Positions 8,440 to 17,119 of a stretch of 64,000 nt of DNA are shown here, piece after piece (position 1 is the first letter of the stretch; each line of letters begins with the position of its first letter). The DNA comes from Paenibacillus donghaensis. Lineage in GTDB: Bacteria > Bacillota > Bacilli > Paenibacillales > Paenibacillaceae. The DNA lies in contig NZ_CP021780.1 of NCBI RefSeq assembly GCF_002192415.1, forward strand, positions 5,580,001 to 5,644,000. Reading direction: 5' to 3'. Under the pieces are notes generated by a model, which saw nothing but the letters and a program-made list of their open reading frames with translations, made no database searches and was not told where the DNA came from. The translations under genes were made by a program, and so were the position numbers.

Positions 8440-9701
8440 TGAGCCTGTTCTTTAAAGAATGCCGGCAGATTTCGAGAAGCATTATCTACCTGGTATTTAT
8501 CGGCGTCGTTGTACTCTTCTACTTCTCGCAGCTGGGCAACTCCGTCGGAGCAGATATCAGGGAAGCACAGAGCTCTGCGGAATATAACAGCATAAACCCT
8601 TTAATGAAACCTCCTCCGGATGCCAAAAGCTATGGAAGCAAAGCTGCGGAGATTCCCGAGCAGGTCATGCCCGGCGCCATCGCCAGCCTTGTGTTCGAAC
8701 ATCTGCAGAATGGATATACTGCCTACCCGATTGCTTTCTATAAGAACGTGAAGCTGAATGCCAAGGAGCAGGCTCAAGTTGCGGACATCATCACCGAGAT
8801 CACCGGAACTACTCCCGAGGTCATTATGGATATCAACGCAGAAGAAAAGGCAATCCCTTTGGTAGTCTCTTATGAAACATTCCGCACAAAGATGGCTGAA
8901 GTGGACGACCTGATTGGCGGCGGATCCAAGTACGCACTGGACGGGTTGAAGGAATTCGGCAACGCTCCAATCACCTACGAAGAGAAGCTCGCGGATTATC
9001 AGAATTTCATTGAAGAGGACAGGATCACAGGTGCTTATGCCCGGCTGTTCTCGGATTACATGGGGATTACCCTGGCGCTGTTCTCTATATTTGTACCCGT
9101 TTCTTTTCTAATGAGAGACCGCAGAGCCAGAATGAACGAGCTGATCTATTCCCGGAGGTTCGGTTCCAGCCGCTTGATTCTGTGCAGATACTGGGCCATG
9201 ATCCTCATGCTGCTGCTCCCTATCGTGCTGCTCTCCCTGATTCCGCTGGTCCAGCTGATCGGCTATGGGATGCGAAATAATGTTTCCGTCAACCTGTGGG
9301 CCTTTCTTACCTATATTGCGGCCTGGCTGCTGCCAACAGTTATGGTTACAACCGCCGTCGGATTTCTGCTGACAACGTTGACCGATACCCCCATTGCCAT
9401 AGCGGTTCAGTTCTTATGGGGATTTCTGGATATTTCTGCCAACAAAAACCTTCTCGGTGGGGATTATGGCGCGGAGCTGAGCATTCGACACAACACGCTG
9501 GACAATCTGCAGGCGATGAAGGACGGCTTCACTGCGCTCACCCTTAACCGGTCACTCTACGCGCTGTTCTCTCTACTGCTAATTATGGCGACAATCCTGA
9601 TTTATGAGCTGAAACGAAGGGGGAAGCTGGATATCTATGGTCGTGTGCAGAAAATATTTACAAATCGCAAAAGTGCAGCTAAAGCTGACACTCTTCATTA
9701 A
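8436..9701 (+). CDS. ABC transporter permease, ABC-2-like, 421 aa
   Basis: Membrane subunit of the sigma-linked ABC system. One membrane segment near residues 14-32 (IIYLVFIGVVVLFYFSQLG) is followed by a long hydrophilic, probably extracellular, region of about 160 residues, then five or six more helices from about residue 205 (MGITLALFSIFVPVSFLM) to the C-terminal RRGKLDIYGRVQKIF. This layout is common in ABC-2 exporters of peptides or antibiotics. It starts at an ATG overlapping the ATPase stop, and the following permease starts inside its last 65 bp. No substrate can be assigned. Confidence 0.8.
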   Translation: MMSLFFKECRQISRSIIYLVFIGVVVLFYFSQLGNSVGADIREAQSSAEYNSINPLMKPPPDAKSYGSKAAEIPEQVMPGAIASLVFEHLQNGYTAYPIAFYKNVKLNAKEQAQVADIITEITGTTPEVIMDINAEEKAIPLVVSYETFRTKMAEVDDLIGGGSKYALDGLKEFGNAPITYEEKLADYQNFIEEDRITGAYARLFSDYMGITLALFSIFVPVSFLMRDRRARMNELIYSRRFGSSRLILCRYWAMILMLLLPIVLLSLIPLVQLIGYGMRNNVSVNLWAFLTYIAAWLLPTVMVTTAVGFLLTTLTDTPIAIAVQFLWGFLDISANKNLLGGDYGAELSIRHNTLDNLQAMKDGFTALTLNRSLYALFSLLLIMATILIYELKRRGKLDIYGRVQKIFTNRKSAAKADTLH

Positions 9702-10272
9702 CCTTCTATTAGCTATTGCCATTGTGCTGCTGGCTCCCGTGCTGTTCGGCATAAAAAATCTGGACAGCATGGCTTCCAGCATGGTCCTGGAACGCTATGT
9801 GTCACTGACGGGAGTGATCCTCTGCACACCCTTGTTTCTGCCTGAACAGGACAGCGGCATCAAGGAATTAATTGAATCCAAATATACTTCATTAACCGGC
9901 ACCTATATCATCAGACTTGGTTTGGCACTGACGTCACTGCTGGGCATGATCGGCTGCTTCATCGCCATTATGCAGCTGAACGAATGCCAGTTTGCTGCCG
10001 GACCGTATCTTTTCGGTACCTTCGCTACAGCTGTATTCCTCGGGGCCTTGGGTTTTGCGGCCTATGCCCTAGCGGATAATGTGGTCGTGGGATATATGCT
10101 GCCGCTTGGCTATTATATGCTAAATACCTTTGCTCCGGATAAGCTGAGCCACTTCCAATTATTCACGCTGTCGACAGGCAGCTTAAATGATAAATATTGG
10201 CTATCGGCGGGGGCTGCCCTACTGCTGATTGCAGGCATTGCCTACAGGCTGATCTTAAGACGAATCCGCTGA
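9637..10272 (+). CDS. second membrane subunit of the ABC system, 211 aa
   Basis: Integral membrane protein with about six helices (for example INLLLAIAIVLLAPVLFG, LGLALTSLLGMIGCFIAIM, AAALLLIAGIAYRLIL). AAGGGGGAAG precedes the ATG at 9637, which lies inside the previous CDS in another frame, so the two are probably translationally coupled. It most likely pairs with the larger permease to form a heteromeric transporter. It ends the sigma operon. Not a recognised named family. Confidence 0.75.
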   Translation: MVVCRKYLQIAKVQLKLTLFINLLLAIAIVLLAPVLFGIKNLDSMASSMVLERYVSLTGVILCTPLFLPEQDSGIKELIESKYTSLTGTYIIRLGLALTSLLGMIGCFIAIMQLNECQFAAGPYLFGTFATAVFLGALGFAAYALADNVVVGYMLPLGYYMLNTFAPDKLSHFQLFTLSTGSLNDKYWLSAGAALLLIAGIAYRLILRRIR

Positions 10273-10276
10273 GGGA

Positions 10277-10366
10277 TTACTTCTCCACCAGCTTGAAGTC
10301 GTCGAAATGAAAAGCCGGGGATACGATGCAGGAGACCAGCGGCGAGATTTCTGTTGATGTCATGAC
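10277..10366 (-). pseudogene. remnant of a cupin (DUF985/Cupin_5-like) C-terminus
   Basis: The minus strand encodes ISPLVSCIVSPAFHFDDFKL followed by VEK and a stop. This closely resembles the usual C-terminal strand pair of DUF985 cupins (LVSC-VAPGF-FEDFEL). Nothing upstream in any frame resembles the rest of that fold, and the open frame upstream (to 10483) reads as unrelated sequence. I read it as the decayed 3' end of a former gene, from memory of the family only. Confidence 0.4.
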
Positions 10367-10504
10367 GATTCTCTCCTTCAATTGTTCTTGAAATACACAA
10401 ATGGCCCCGAAGCAGGGACTGCGGATGTGCAGCCCTGCTTCGTAAGCCATCGTGAGTTGTACTATTACTTTATGTGGAACCAACCTTTTGTAAATTGCTG
10501 CGTG

Positions 10505-11440
10505 TTATTTGCCGTCTTTGCTTGCTTTGAACACCTCGGCAATTGCACCGATACTACCCAGCGTTTCGACAGCACTTGTTGGCAGGAAGACCTTATTGGC
10601 CGGTCCTTTGGCAATTTCGCTCAACGCTTCAAAGGAACGGTACGCCAGCACCTGCTCATCCAGCCCAGCGGTGCTGAGCAACTGGATACGGATCTTCTCG
10701 GCTTCGGCAACCGCTTCGATCGCCTTGGCCTGACCGAGTGCTTCCAGCTCCTGCGCCTGGCGCAACCCTTCGGCCTGACGGATACGGGCTTCCTTGTCAC
10801 CCTCAGCCTTCAGAATCTTACTCTGCTTGTCGCCTTCTGCGCGCAGAATCATATCCTGCTTGGCTGCTTCGGCTTCCAGCACGATCGCACGCTTGCTGCG
10901 CTCCGCCTTCATCTGCTTATCCATCGCTTCCTGAATATCGAGCGGTGGCTTGATGTCGATGACTTCTACACGCTCAATGCGCACGCCCCACTTCTCCGTC
11001 GCTTCATCTAACGCGAGCCGGATATCGGTGGAGATTTTCTCGCGGCCGGACAAGGTTTCATCCAGCTCCAGCTTCCCGATAATCTGCCGCATCGTTGCTG
11101 TGGAGATATTACGCACCCCGTAGACATAATCGGAAATGCCATAAGTGGCTTCTTCCGGTCCTACTACCTGGTAGAAAATGATCGTGTCAATCTGCACCTG
11201 TACATTATCCTTCGTGATTACCGTCTGCGGCGGCACGTTGGCTTGTTGAATCCGCAAATCATGATACGTGCGTACCTGATCAATAACCGGAATCAGAATA
11301 TTCAGACCCGGTGTAAGCAACCGGTTGAATTTCCCCAGCCGTTCCACGACCCCGATCCGCTGCTGCGGAACAATTTTGATAGTTAAAGCTACGAATACTA
11401 CGACGACAACAACTACAATTGCTATAATTGCCCATTGCAT
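10505..11440 (-). CDS. SPFH/band 7 domain protein (slipin/QmcA-like)
   Basis: Membrane-anchored scaffold of 311 residues. An N-terminal membrane helix (IIAIVVVVVVVFVALTI) leads into the SPFH domain (about 28-200, with VPQQRIGVVERLGKF and LDIQEAMDKQMKAERSKRA), then an Ala/Glu-rich coiled coil (about 195-270, EAEAAKQDMILRAEGDKQ). The ATG at 11440 overlaps the stop of the upstream NfeD gene as TGATG; a GTG-like start six codons further up is less likely. SPFH and NfeD proteins are commonly co-encoded and are thought to organise membrane microdomains or assist protein quality control. Confidence 0.92.
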   Translation of the reverse strand: MQWAIIAIVVVVVVVFVALTIKIVPQQRIGVVERLGKFNRLLTPGLNILIPVIDQVRTYHDLRIQQANVPPQTVITKDNVQVQIDTIIFYQVVGPEEATYGISDYVYGVRNISTATMRQIIGKLELDETLSGREKISTDIRLALDEATEKWGVRIERVEVIDIKPPLDIQEAMDKQMKAERSKRAIVLEAEAAKQDMILRAEGDKQSKILKAEGDKEARIRQAEGLRQAQELEALGQAKAIEAVAEAEKIRIQLLSTAGLDEQVLAYRSFEALSEIAKGPANKVFLPTSAVETLGSIGAIAEVFKASKDGK

Positions 11441-11874
11441 CAGTACATTTCCCCCCATCGTTCTACTTCAATAATTGTAGTGCCCCGCCTAACCACTCTG
11501 ACAACCTCATCCTTACCGAGATATTGCAGCGAAGTTGCGCTCCAGGTATCTCCGCCCACTTTAACCTGCCCGTAACGACCCGGCTCGATCGGCTCCACCA
11601 CTCGTCCCTGTCTTCCGACAATATCCGTTCCGCTATCCCTGAACCCCCGGGAATTACGGAATCGGGCCGAAAGCGGCTTGGAGAACATCGTGAGCACCAG
11701 AGCCACAAGGGAACCTGCCACTACCTGCAGCAATACGGCATCCGGATATACGAACGACACAAGCCCCGCCACCAAAGCTCCGGCAGTAAGCCAAAGCAAG
11801 TAAAAGGTAAGCGTAAACATCTCAATAACAAACAGGACACCGGCTGCAATTAACCAAAACATCCAGACAACCAT
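11440..11874 (-). CDS. NfeD-like membrane protein, short form
   Basis: About 144 residues with three or four membrane helices (MVVWMFWLIAAGVLFVIEMF, FYLLWLTAGALVAGLVSFV, LLQVVAGSLVALVLTMF) and a C-terminal OB-fold typical of NfeD1b proteins (IVGRQGRVVEPIEPGRYGQV ... VRVVRRGTTIIEVE). No N-terminal ClpP-like protease domain is present, so this is the short class that partners SPFH proteins. AGGAG lies 11 bases before the ATG at 11874; a GTG four codons earlier overlaps that ribosome site and is rejected. Operon with the SPFH gene, overlapping by one base. Confidence 0.88.
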   Translation of the reverse strand: MVVWMFWLIAAGVLFVIEMFTLTFYLLWLTAGALVAGLVSFVYPDAVLLQVVAGSLVALVLTMFSKPLSARFRNSRGFRDSGTDIVGRQGRVVEPIEPGRYGQVKVGGDTWSATSLQYLGKDEVVRVVRRGTTIIEVERWGEMY

Positions 11875-12030
11875 CGGTGAACCCACTCCTTCCGCTATAT
11901 ACTACTATAACGAAAAAAACAGCAGCGCGTTGCATTAGTTTTTCCAGGTGATCAGCACAGACATGCTCCTTGTATTATATTACAGCAGATGGAAAGATAT
12001 GAATCGGGTCGCAAAGCAGGCTGTGACAAC

Positions 12031-12059
12031 AAGAAAAGACCCGTGCATAATCGCACAGG
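12031..12059 (-). terminator. terminator after rdgB
   Basis: On the minus strand CCTGTGC and GCACGGG pair around a 6-base loop and are followed by TCTTTTCTTGTT. It closes the gerM-rph-rdgB group. Confidence 0.7.
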
Positions 12060-12124
12060 CCGCTTCCATTCCCCGGAGTTAACAGCTACTCCTGACTCCA
12101 TTATGGCTGAAACCCGAACCGTTA

Positions 12125-12751
12125 CTACTTAGCTGCAAGCAGCTCCGTGAGCCTGCGCAGCGCAGCCCCACGATGGCTGATCTTCTGCTTCTCGCCAAGC
12201 GTCAGCTCAGCCATGGTCTTGTCATACTCCGCCAGGTAAAAAAGAGGATCATAGCCAAAGCCGGCTCCCCCTGCAGGCTCAGAGGTGATCCAGCCGTCAG
12301 CCCTGCCTTCGGCCGCCAGCTCCTGGCCCGTAGCCGGATCATACAGCGACAGTGCACAGACGAAGCTGGCCGTACTGAGCAGCGGCTGTCCGGTGTCCTC
12401 GCCCTGTTGAAGCTGCTCCAGTTCACTGAGCAGCTTCAGGTTGTTCTCTTCATCCGAAGCTCCCTCACCGGCATAGCGGGCGGAATAGACCCCAGGCCTG
12501 CCGTCCAGCGCATCGACACAGAGACCGGAATCATCGGCAAGCACAGGCAATCCCAGCGCATTGCCTACCGTTCTGGCTTTCTTGAAGGCATTCTCGGCAA
12601 AGGTCTGTCCATCCTCCACCACCTCGGGAAGCTCAGGATAATCAAACATACTCTTCACCGTCAGTCCCAGTGGAGCAAAAGCATGCTGAAATTCCCGCAC
12701 CTTGCCGCGATTGCGGGTAGCTACAATAAGAATCTCACCGGCCCCGTTCAT
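12125..12751 (-). CDS. rdgB: XTP/dITP pyrophosphatase (RdgB/HAM1 family)
   Basis: Removes non-canonical purine nucleotides (XTP, dITP, ITP) from the pool by hydrolysis to the monophosphate. Motifs: IVATRNRGKVREF at the N-terminus, FAENAFKKA, LADDSGLCVDAL, the SARYAGEGASDEENN loop, and the C-terminal SHRGAALRRL. The ATG at 12751 is used because the protein then begins right at the family start; a longer frame upstream runs inside rph. It begins one base after the rph stop (TAAGATG). rph followed by this gene matches B. subtilis rph-ysnA synteny. Confidence 0.93.
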   Translation of the reverse strand: MNGAGEILIVATRNRGKVREFQHAFAPLGLTVKSMFDYPELPEVVEDGQTFAENAFKKARTVGNALGLPVLADDSGLCVDALDGRPGVYSARYAGEGASDEENNLKLLSELEQLQQGEDTGQPLLSTASFVCALSLYDPATGQELAAEGRADGWITSEPAGGAGFGYDPLFYLAEYDKTMAELTLGEKQKISHRGAALRRLTELLAAK

Positions 12752-12752
12752 C

Positions 12753-13511
12753 TTAGGCCTCTTGTCCCGGCTGGCCGGTTGGAATCTTGAGCGCGATGAC
12801 GCCGAGTACTTCCTTCTGGACGGCAATCAGCTCATAGATTCCTTGCTCACCCAGTTCCAGCAATTGGTCAAGCTCCTGGCGCGTAAACGGCCGTTCTTCG
12901 CCGGTGCCCTGTACTTCCACGAAAGCCCCGCCGCCGGTCATCACCACGTTCATATCCACCTTCGCCTTGGAATCCTCGTCATAATTCAGATCGAGCAAGG
13001 TCTGGCTGCCCACCACGCCGACGCTGATCGCACCCAGGAAATCTGTAATCGGGAACACCGCCAGCTTGTGCTGCACCGCCAGCTTGTTGATCGCAAACGC
13101 CATCGCGACAAAAGCGCCCGTAATCGATGCCGTCCGCGTCCCGCCGTCCGCCTGGATCACGTCACAGTCCAGTGTGATGCTGCGTTCGCCCAGGGCTTGC
13201 AGATTCACCACCGAACGGAGTGCCCGGCCGATCAGCCGCTGTATCTCCATCGTCCGGCCGGTCAGCTTGCCGCGTGCGGCCTCACGCTGGTTGCGTGTCT
13301 GTGTAGCACGGGGCAGCATCGAATATTCGGCAGTCACCCAGCCCTTGCCCTGTCCTTTGAGGAAGGGCGGAACCTTCTCGTCCACAGTGGCGGTACAGAT
13401 CACCTTGGTATCTCCCATCTCGATAATGACAGAGCCTTCGGCATATTTATTAGTTTGGGTTGTAATCGTCAGCGGCCGCAATTGGTCGTGGTTTCGCCCG
13501 TTTGATCTCAT
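12753..13511 (-). CDS. rph: ribonuclease PH
   Basis: Phosphorolytic 3'-5' exoribonuclease that trims tRNA 3' ends, 252 residues. It begins [13 protein letters not shown] and contains the family segments [41 protein letters not shown] and [21 protein letters not shown] with the phosphate-binding and active-site residues. AGGAGG lies 8 bases before the ATG. It lies between gerM and rdgB, the same order as in B. subtilis. Confidence 0.96.
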   Translation of the reverse strand: MRSNGRNHDQLRPLTITTQTNKYAEGSVIIEMGDTKVICTATVDEKVPPFLKGQGKGWVTAEYSMLPRATQTRNQREAARGKLTGRTMEIQRLIGRALRSVVNLQALGERSITLDCDVIQADGGTRTASITGAFVAMAFAINKLAVQHKLAVFPITDFLGAISVGVVGSQTLLDLNYDEDSKAKVDMNVVMTGGGAFVEVQGTGEERPFTRQELDQLLELGEQGIYELIAVQKEVLGVIALKIPTGQPGQEA

Positions 13512-13570
13512 GATTTCTGCCTCCTACGTTAAAAGTTGCTTGAATTTAGTATGCGTCCGATTGCAGAACA

Positions 13571-13604
13571 GGATGCAGCCTCCCTGGTACCAGAGGCTGC
13601 ATCC
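13571..13604 (-). terminator. hairpin between gerM and rph
   Basis: A perfect 12-bp stem, GGATGCAGCCTC with GAGGCTGCATCC, around a 10-base loop in the gerM-rph gap. The T content after it is low on the minus strand, so it may be a weak terminator or processing site that separates gerM and rph expression. Confidence 0.5.
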
Positions 13605-13677
13605 TGCCCTGCGCTTAGCAACCCTTATTCTAACAAAGAGAAGGCATAAAAGCATCTTTTACCCTCTCCTGCCTGTA

Positions 13678-14793
13678 TTAGAGCGACAGCTCGTTCACAA
13701 ATTCCGGTGCGGAGACCGGCTTCCCATAATCCACATTGTTAGAGCTGATTACAGTCTCCTTGCCATTCAACCGGATCTGCACCATCGAATCATCCGTATT
13801 CTGGGCAATCGTCAGCACGACCGATTCCAGCAATTCCTCCGGCACATCCTTAGCGTCGGCGAACATATCATCCTTCAGAGCAACGGTTACGACACCGTTC
13901 TGGCCGGCTTCCACCGATTCGAGCTGGGTATCCTGAGTCATCACCATTTCCAGGCCATCCCCCTCTTCCGGTCCAACGATCAGCTCGTTCAAGGCGGCCT
14001 TCAGCTGTTCTTCACCTGCGGGTACATAGCGGGTAACTGGCACATAATACGGAAGACCCTGCGGAGATGTGGCTGAGAAAAACACCGTCACTGCCGTCGA
14101 GCTGCTCAGCAGCGGACCCTGCTTCGGCAGGTTGATGCCCATACTGCGGGTAAGCGCACGGTCCAGCGGAATGCCCTGCAAGGGCATTTCTGTCAGTTTT
14201 TTGCCATCTACCCAGAGCTGAACACCCTGGATTCCCTCCTGGCCGGTCAAGGTCCAGGTAATAGCTTCGAGAATGGAACGCTCGCTAGCAGGATCATAAT
14301 CAGCAAACTCTGCATTGAATTCAACCACAGCCAGCTTGGACGCATCCACGGTCACACTCTCCACCTCAGTCCCGGCAGGAAGCACGCCAGTGAAGCCCTC
14401 CGGCAGTGACTTGGCGTAGGCCCCCTTGCTGATTAGGGCAGTCAGGGAATCCTTCAGCACGGCATTCTTCTCACCCTTCGGTAAAGAGAGGGAGACCGGA
14501 GCCAGCAGGCCGTTCCCATCCTTCAGGAACACAGTCGTCTGCACACCGGCGGCCAAGCCTGAAGGCGGCAACACGGTAGCTACGCTCTCCGTGCCATCGA
14601 GGGTTACGGGACCGAGTACCCCGGCATCTTCGACAGGTGTTCCGCTGACCTCGAGCATTTGCGCCTCCATGGCGGACGGCGGCGGATCAATGGAAGCGGA
14701 CTCTGATCCAAACAGGCCGCAGCCGGATAAAGCGAGTGGAACTGCCAGCAGGCAAGCTGCGGAGACGCGGCGGATAGGTTTGCTTGATTTCAT
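13678..14793 (-). CDS. gerM: GerM-like lipoprotein with two GerMN domains
   Basis: Secreted lipoprotein of 371 residues related to B. subtilis GerM, which acts in sporulation and germination. The N-terminus has a basic start, a hydrophobic core and the lipobox LALSGC (Cys near residue 25). Two GerMN domains follow, about residues 105-205 and 245-355 (LSLPKGEKNAVLKDSLTALI; YVPAGEEQLKAALNELI). The ATG at 14793 is preceded by GAAAGGGG at good spacing; the TTG six codons upstream overlaps that site. gerM-rph-rdgB order is conserved with Bacillus. Confidence 0.9.
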   Translation of the reverse strand: MKSSKPIRRVSAACLLAVPLALSGCGLFGSESASIDPPPSAMEAQMLEVSGTPVEDAGVLGPVTLDGTESVATVLPPSGLAAGVQTTVFLKDGNGLLAPVSLSLPKGEKNAVLKDSLTALISKGAYAKSLPEGFTGVLPAGTEVESVTVDASKLAVVEFNAEFADYDPASERSILEAITWTLTGQEGIQGVQLWVDGKKLTEMPLQGIPLDRALTRSMGINLPKQGPLLSSSTAVTVFFSATSPQGLPYYVPVTRYVPAGEEQLKAALNELIVGPEEGDGLEMVMTQDTQLESVEAGQNGVVTVALKDDMFADAKDVPEELLESVVLTIAQNTDDSMVQIRLNGKETVISSNNVDYGKPVSAPEFVNELSL

Positions 14794-14991
14794 TGTTATT
14801 GCCCCTTTCAAGGTTGAATAGCCTTTGTACTGCTATGTATACGAGCCCTTTGTCCAAAAAATAACAACAGCTTATCCTAAATTGTTGTGCCCGGTGCTTG
14901 ATTGGACAAACGCGACCGCTAACCGTACAATTTCAGTACAGAAAGAGGAGCCAGCAACCATACCATATTCTTACTAACAGGGGGACTGAAC

Positions 14992-15594
14992 ATGGCTGAT
15001 GCCAAAATACCTTATAGCCTCAACAGCAAGGCGGTTGCGGAGGCAACCTACGCCTGGCTGCATAAACGCGGCGTAACCATCCAGGAAATCGCAGAGCTGG
15101 TGATGCTGCTGCAGAACAAATATTATCCGAACCTTACAATGGAAGAGTGTGTTCAAAATGTAGAGATGGTGCTCAGCAAACGCGAGGTGCAGAATGCGGT
15201 CCTTACCGGTATCCAGCTCGATGTGCTGGCCGAAGAAGGCAAGTTGTTCTCGCCGCTGCAGGATATGATTGAGCATGATGAGAGCTTGTATGGGGTGGAT
15301 GAGATTCTGGCCTTCTCGATTGTGAACGTGTATGGCAGCATCGGCTTCACTAACTATGGGTATGTCGATAAACTGAAGCCGGGCGTGCTGGAACGGCTGA
15401 ACGACAAGTCTACCGGCCAGATACACACGTATCTGGACGATATTGTGGGCGCTGTCGCGGCGGCGGCAAGTAGCCGGATCGCACACCGTAAGCAGGCCGA
15501 GCGCGAGCAGGAGCTCGGTCTGCCGCAGGCGCCCGAGGACATCGAGGACGCCGCCAAGCGGCTGGCCGCGCGGGACGGCGGCACGCCGAAGTAG
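14992..15594 (+). CDS. pgpA: phosphatidylglycerophosphatase A family protein (YutG-like)
   Basis: Predicted to dephosphorylate phosphatidylglycerol phosphate at the membrane, a step in phospholipid synthesis. The 200-residue protein matches the soluble YutG type: N-terminal helices (ATYAWLHKRGVTIQEIAELV), the DEILAFSIVNVYGSIGFTNYGYVDKLKPG segment near 100-128 (read in two pieces), and the signature HTYLDDIVGAVAAAASSRIAH near 145-165 with acidic metal ligands. AGGGGG lies 7 bases before the ATG. The last codons (RDGGTPK) are the first unit of a 35-bp tandem repeat that continues past the stop. Confidence 0.88.
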   Translation: MADAKIPYSLNSKAVAEATYAWLHKRGVTIQEIAELVMLLQNKYYPNLTMEECVQNVEMVLSKREVQNAVLTGIQLDVLAEEGKLFSPLQDMIEHDESLYGVDEILAFSIVNVYGSIGFTNYGYVDKLKPGVLERLNDKSTGQIHTYLDDIVGAVAAAASSRIAHRKQAEREQELGLPQAPEDIEDAAKRLAARDGGTPK

Positions 15595-15701
15595 CGACGG
15601 GGCCGTGGAGGCGCGGCACGACAGAGTAGCGGCTAGCGGACGGGACGGCGGCACGACGGAGTAGCGGCGGGCGAACGGGACGGTGGCACGACGGAGTAGC
15701 G
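15562..15701. repeat. 35-bp GC-rich tandem repeat seeded in the pgpA 3' end
   Basis: Four units of 35 bp ending in GTAGCG (at 15591, 15626, 15661, 15696). The first is the last part of pgpA including its TAG stop; later units keep GGGACGG-GGCACG-CG-AGTAGCG with a few changes. Confidence 0.75.
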
Positions 15702-15727
15702 GCGGGCGCGGTGGGGGCGCGGGACCT

Positions 15728-16012
15728 GGCTGGAGGCGCTCGACGTGGCTTTAGACGCTCGATGTGGCTGGAGGCGCTCGATGTGGCTGGAGGCGCTCGA
15801 CGTGGCTTTAGACGCTCGATGTGGCTGGAGGCGCTCGACGGGCTTTAGACGCTCGATGTGGCTGGAGGCGCTCGACGTGGCTTTAGACGCTCGATGTGGC
15901 TGGGGGCGCTCGACGGGCTTTAGACGCTCGATGTGGCTGGAGGCGCTCGACGTGGCTGGAGGCGCTCGACGTGGCTTTAGACGCTCGATGTGGCTGGAGG
16001 CGCAGAACGTGG
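15728..16012. repeat. 19-bp tandem array (38-bp dimers)
   Basis: About 15 units of 19 bp alternating between GCTGGAGGCGCTCGACGTG and GCTTTAGACGCTCGATGTG types. A plus-strand ORF at 15745-16116 is simply the translated repeat and has no ribosome site of note. Confidence 0.85.
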
Positions 16013-16062
16013 CCGGGTCGGCGCTGGATGAACAGGAGATGAGGCGGGATGAACTACCGGAG

Positions 16063-16326
16063 CAAATAGATGCAAAACTGCAACTAAATTCAGCCGGATC
16101 ACCAGCCAACGGATGAATAAGTGCGATTGTGCAACTAATTTTGAGGAAATCAAGCTTATTTCGCTCAGAAGGCCAAATTAGATGCCTTTTTGCATCTATT
16201 TCCCGAAAAACGGAAAAATCACGCTAATTAAGTGCGTTTTCGCAACTAATTTAATGCTCGAACTTATGGAACTAACCCAGAGCTAAGTCTACCCTGCTCT
16301 GAGCACACCGCGGCCTAAGTAGTAAC
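16063..16326. repeat. four-module palindromic element, copy 1
   Basis: Four imperfect palindromes of about 26 bp (16063-16090, 16118-16141, 16176-16200, 16226-16252), each like AAWTAGRTGC-N5-GCAACTAATTT, with conserved connecting sequence. The CTAAGTAGTAAC motif follows at 16315. A second copy with the same module order is at 62524-62776. Confidence 0.65.
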
Positions 16327-16474
16327 GGATTTTCGGTCTGACGGGTAATGCAGTAAGTAGCGGTTGTAATGCTGTAACTGTAACAGGCTCATACGGCAGA
16401 TCAGCGGCGCTCCTTCCTGAGGTAATCCGCAGCGGCTAGGGATAGTTTGTTAAGTTCTTTGTCAGGTGCGGGGG

Positions 16475-16945
16475 GTGGAGTAACTTAGGACGCTGGAGTA
16501 GTTCGGTAGCCGGAGTAGCGGGGGCTGGAGTAACTTAGAACGCTGGAGTAGTTCGGTAGCCGGAGTAGCGGGTGCTGGAGTAACTTAGAACGCTGGAGTA
16601 GTTCGGTAGTCAGAGTAGCTTGATGTTGGAGTAACTTAGGACGCTGGAGTAGTTCGGTAGTCAGAGTAGCTTGATGTTGGAGTAACTTAGGACGCTGGAG
16701 TAGTTCGGTAGTCGGAGTAGCTTGATGCTGGAGTAACTTAGGACGCTGGAGTAGTTCGGTAGTCGGAGTAACTGGATGTTGGAGTAACTTAGGACGCTGG
16801 AGTAGTTCGGTAGCCGGAGTAGCTTGATGCTGGAGTAACTTAGGACGCTGGAGTAGTTCGGTAGCCGGAGTAGCTGGGTGTTGGAGTAACTTAGGACGCT
16901 GGAGTAGTTCGGTTGCTGGAGTAGCTGGGTGTTGGCGCAACTGGA
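16475..16945. repeat. 50/51-bp tandem array upstream of the metallo-hydrolase terminator
   Basis: Nine to ten units that begin TAACTTAGGACGCTGGAGTA (starts 16481, 16531, 16581, 16632, 16683, 16734, 16785, 16836, 16887). The first two steps are 50 bp, the rest 51 bp. A single extra base therefore entered the unit during expansion. Minus-strand ORFs here are translated repeats and shift frame at the 50-bp units. Confidence 0.9.
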
Positions 16946-17045
16946 TACTGTGGTAGCTGGGTTCTCGGGAAGCCAGTCGCTAGAGTAACTGGAAAGTAGC
17001 TTCAGCATCCGCTGCCCAGACTCCCAAGTACAGCAGTTAACAATA

Positions 17046-17104
17046 AAAAGGCCGTTGCGCAGGTACGGGGAGGATTCCCCGAGACCTTGCGGCACGGCCT
17101 TTTG
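17046..17104 (-). terminator. terminator of the metallo-hydrolase gene
   Basis: A long hairpin (AAAAGGCCGT paired with ACGGCCTTTT plus inner GCGCAGGT/ACCTTGC and GGGGA/TCCCC stems) starts 16 bases past the stop and is followed on the minus strand by TTTTTATTG. Confidence 0.8.
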
Positions 17105-17119
17105 CTATGCCGGCGGTCC

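Noticed and set aside
16485..17095. Minus-strand ORFs with LLQRPKLLQH-type repeats
   Set aside because: Translations of the 50/51-bp array; frame changes between 50 and 51 bp units and no ribosome site.
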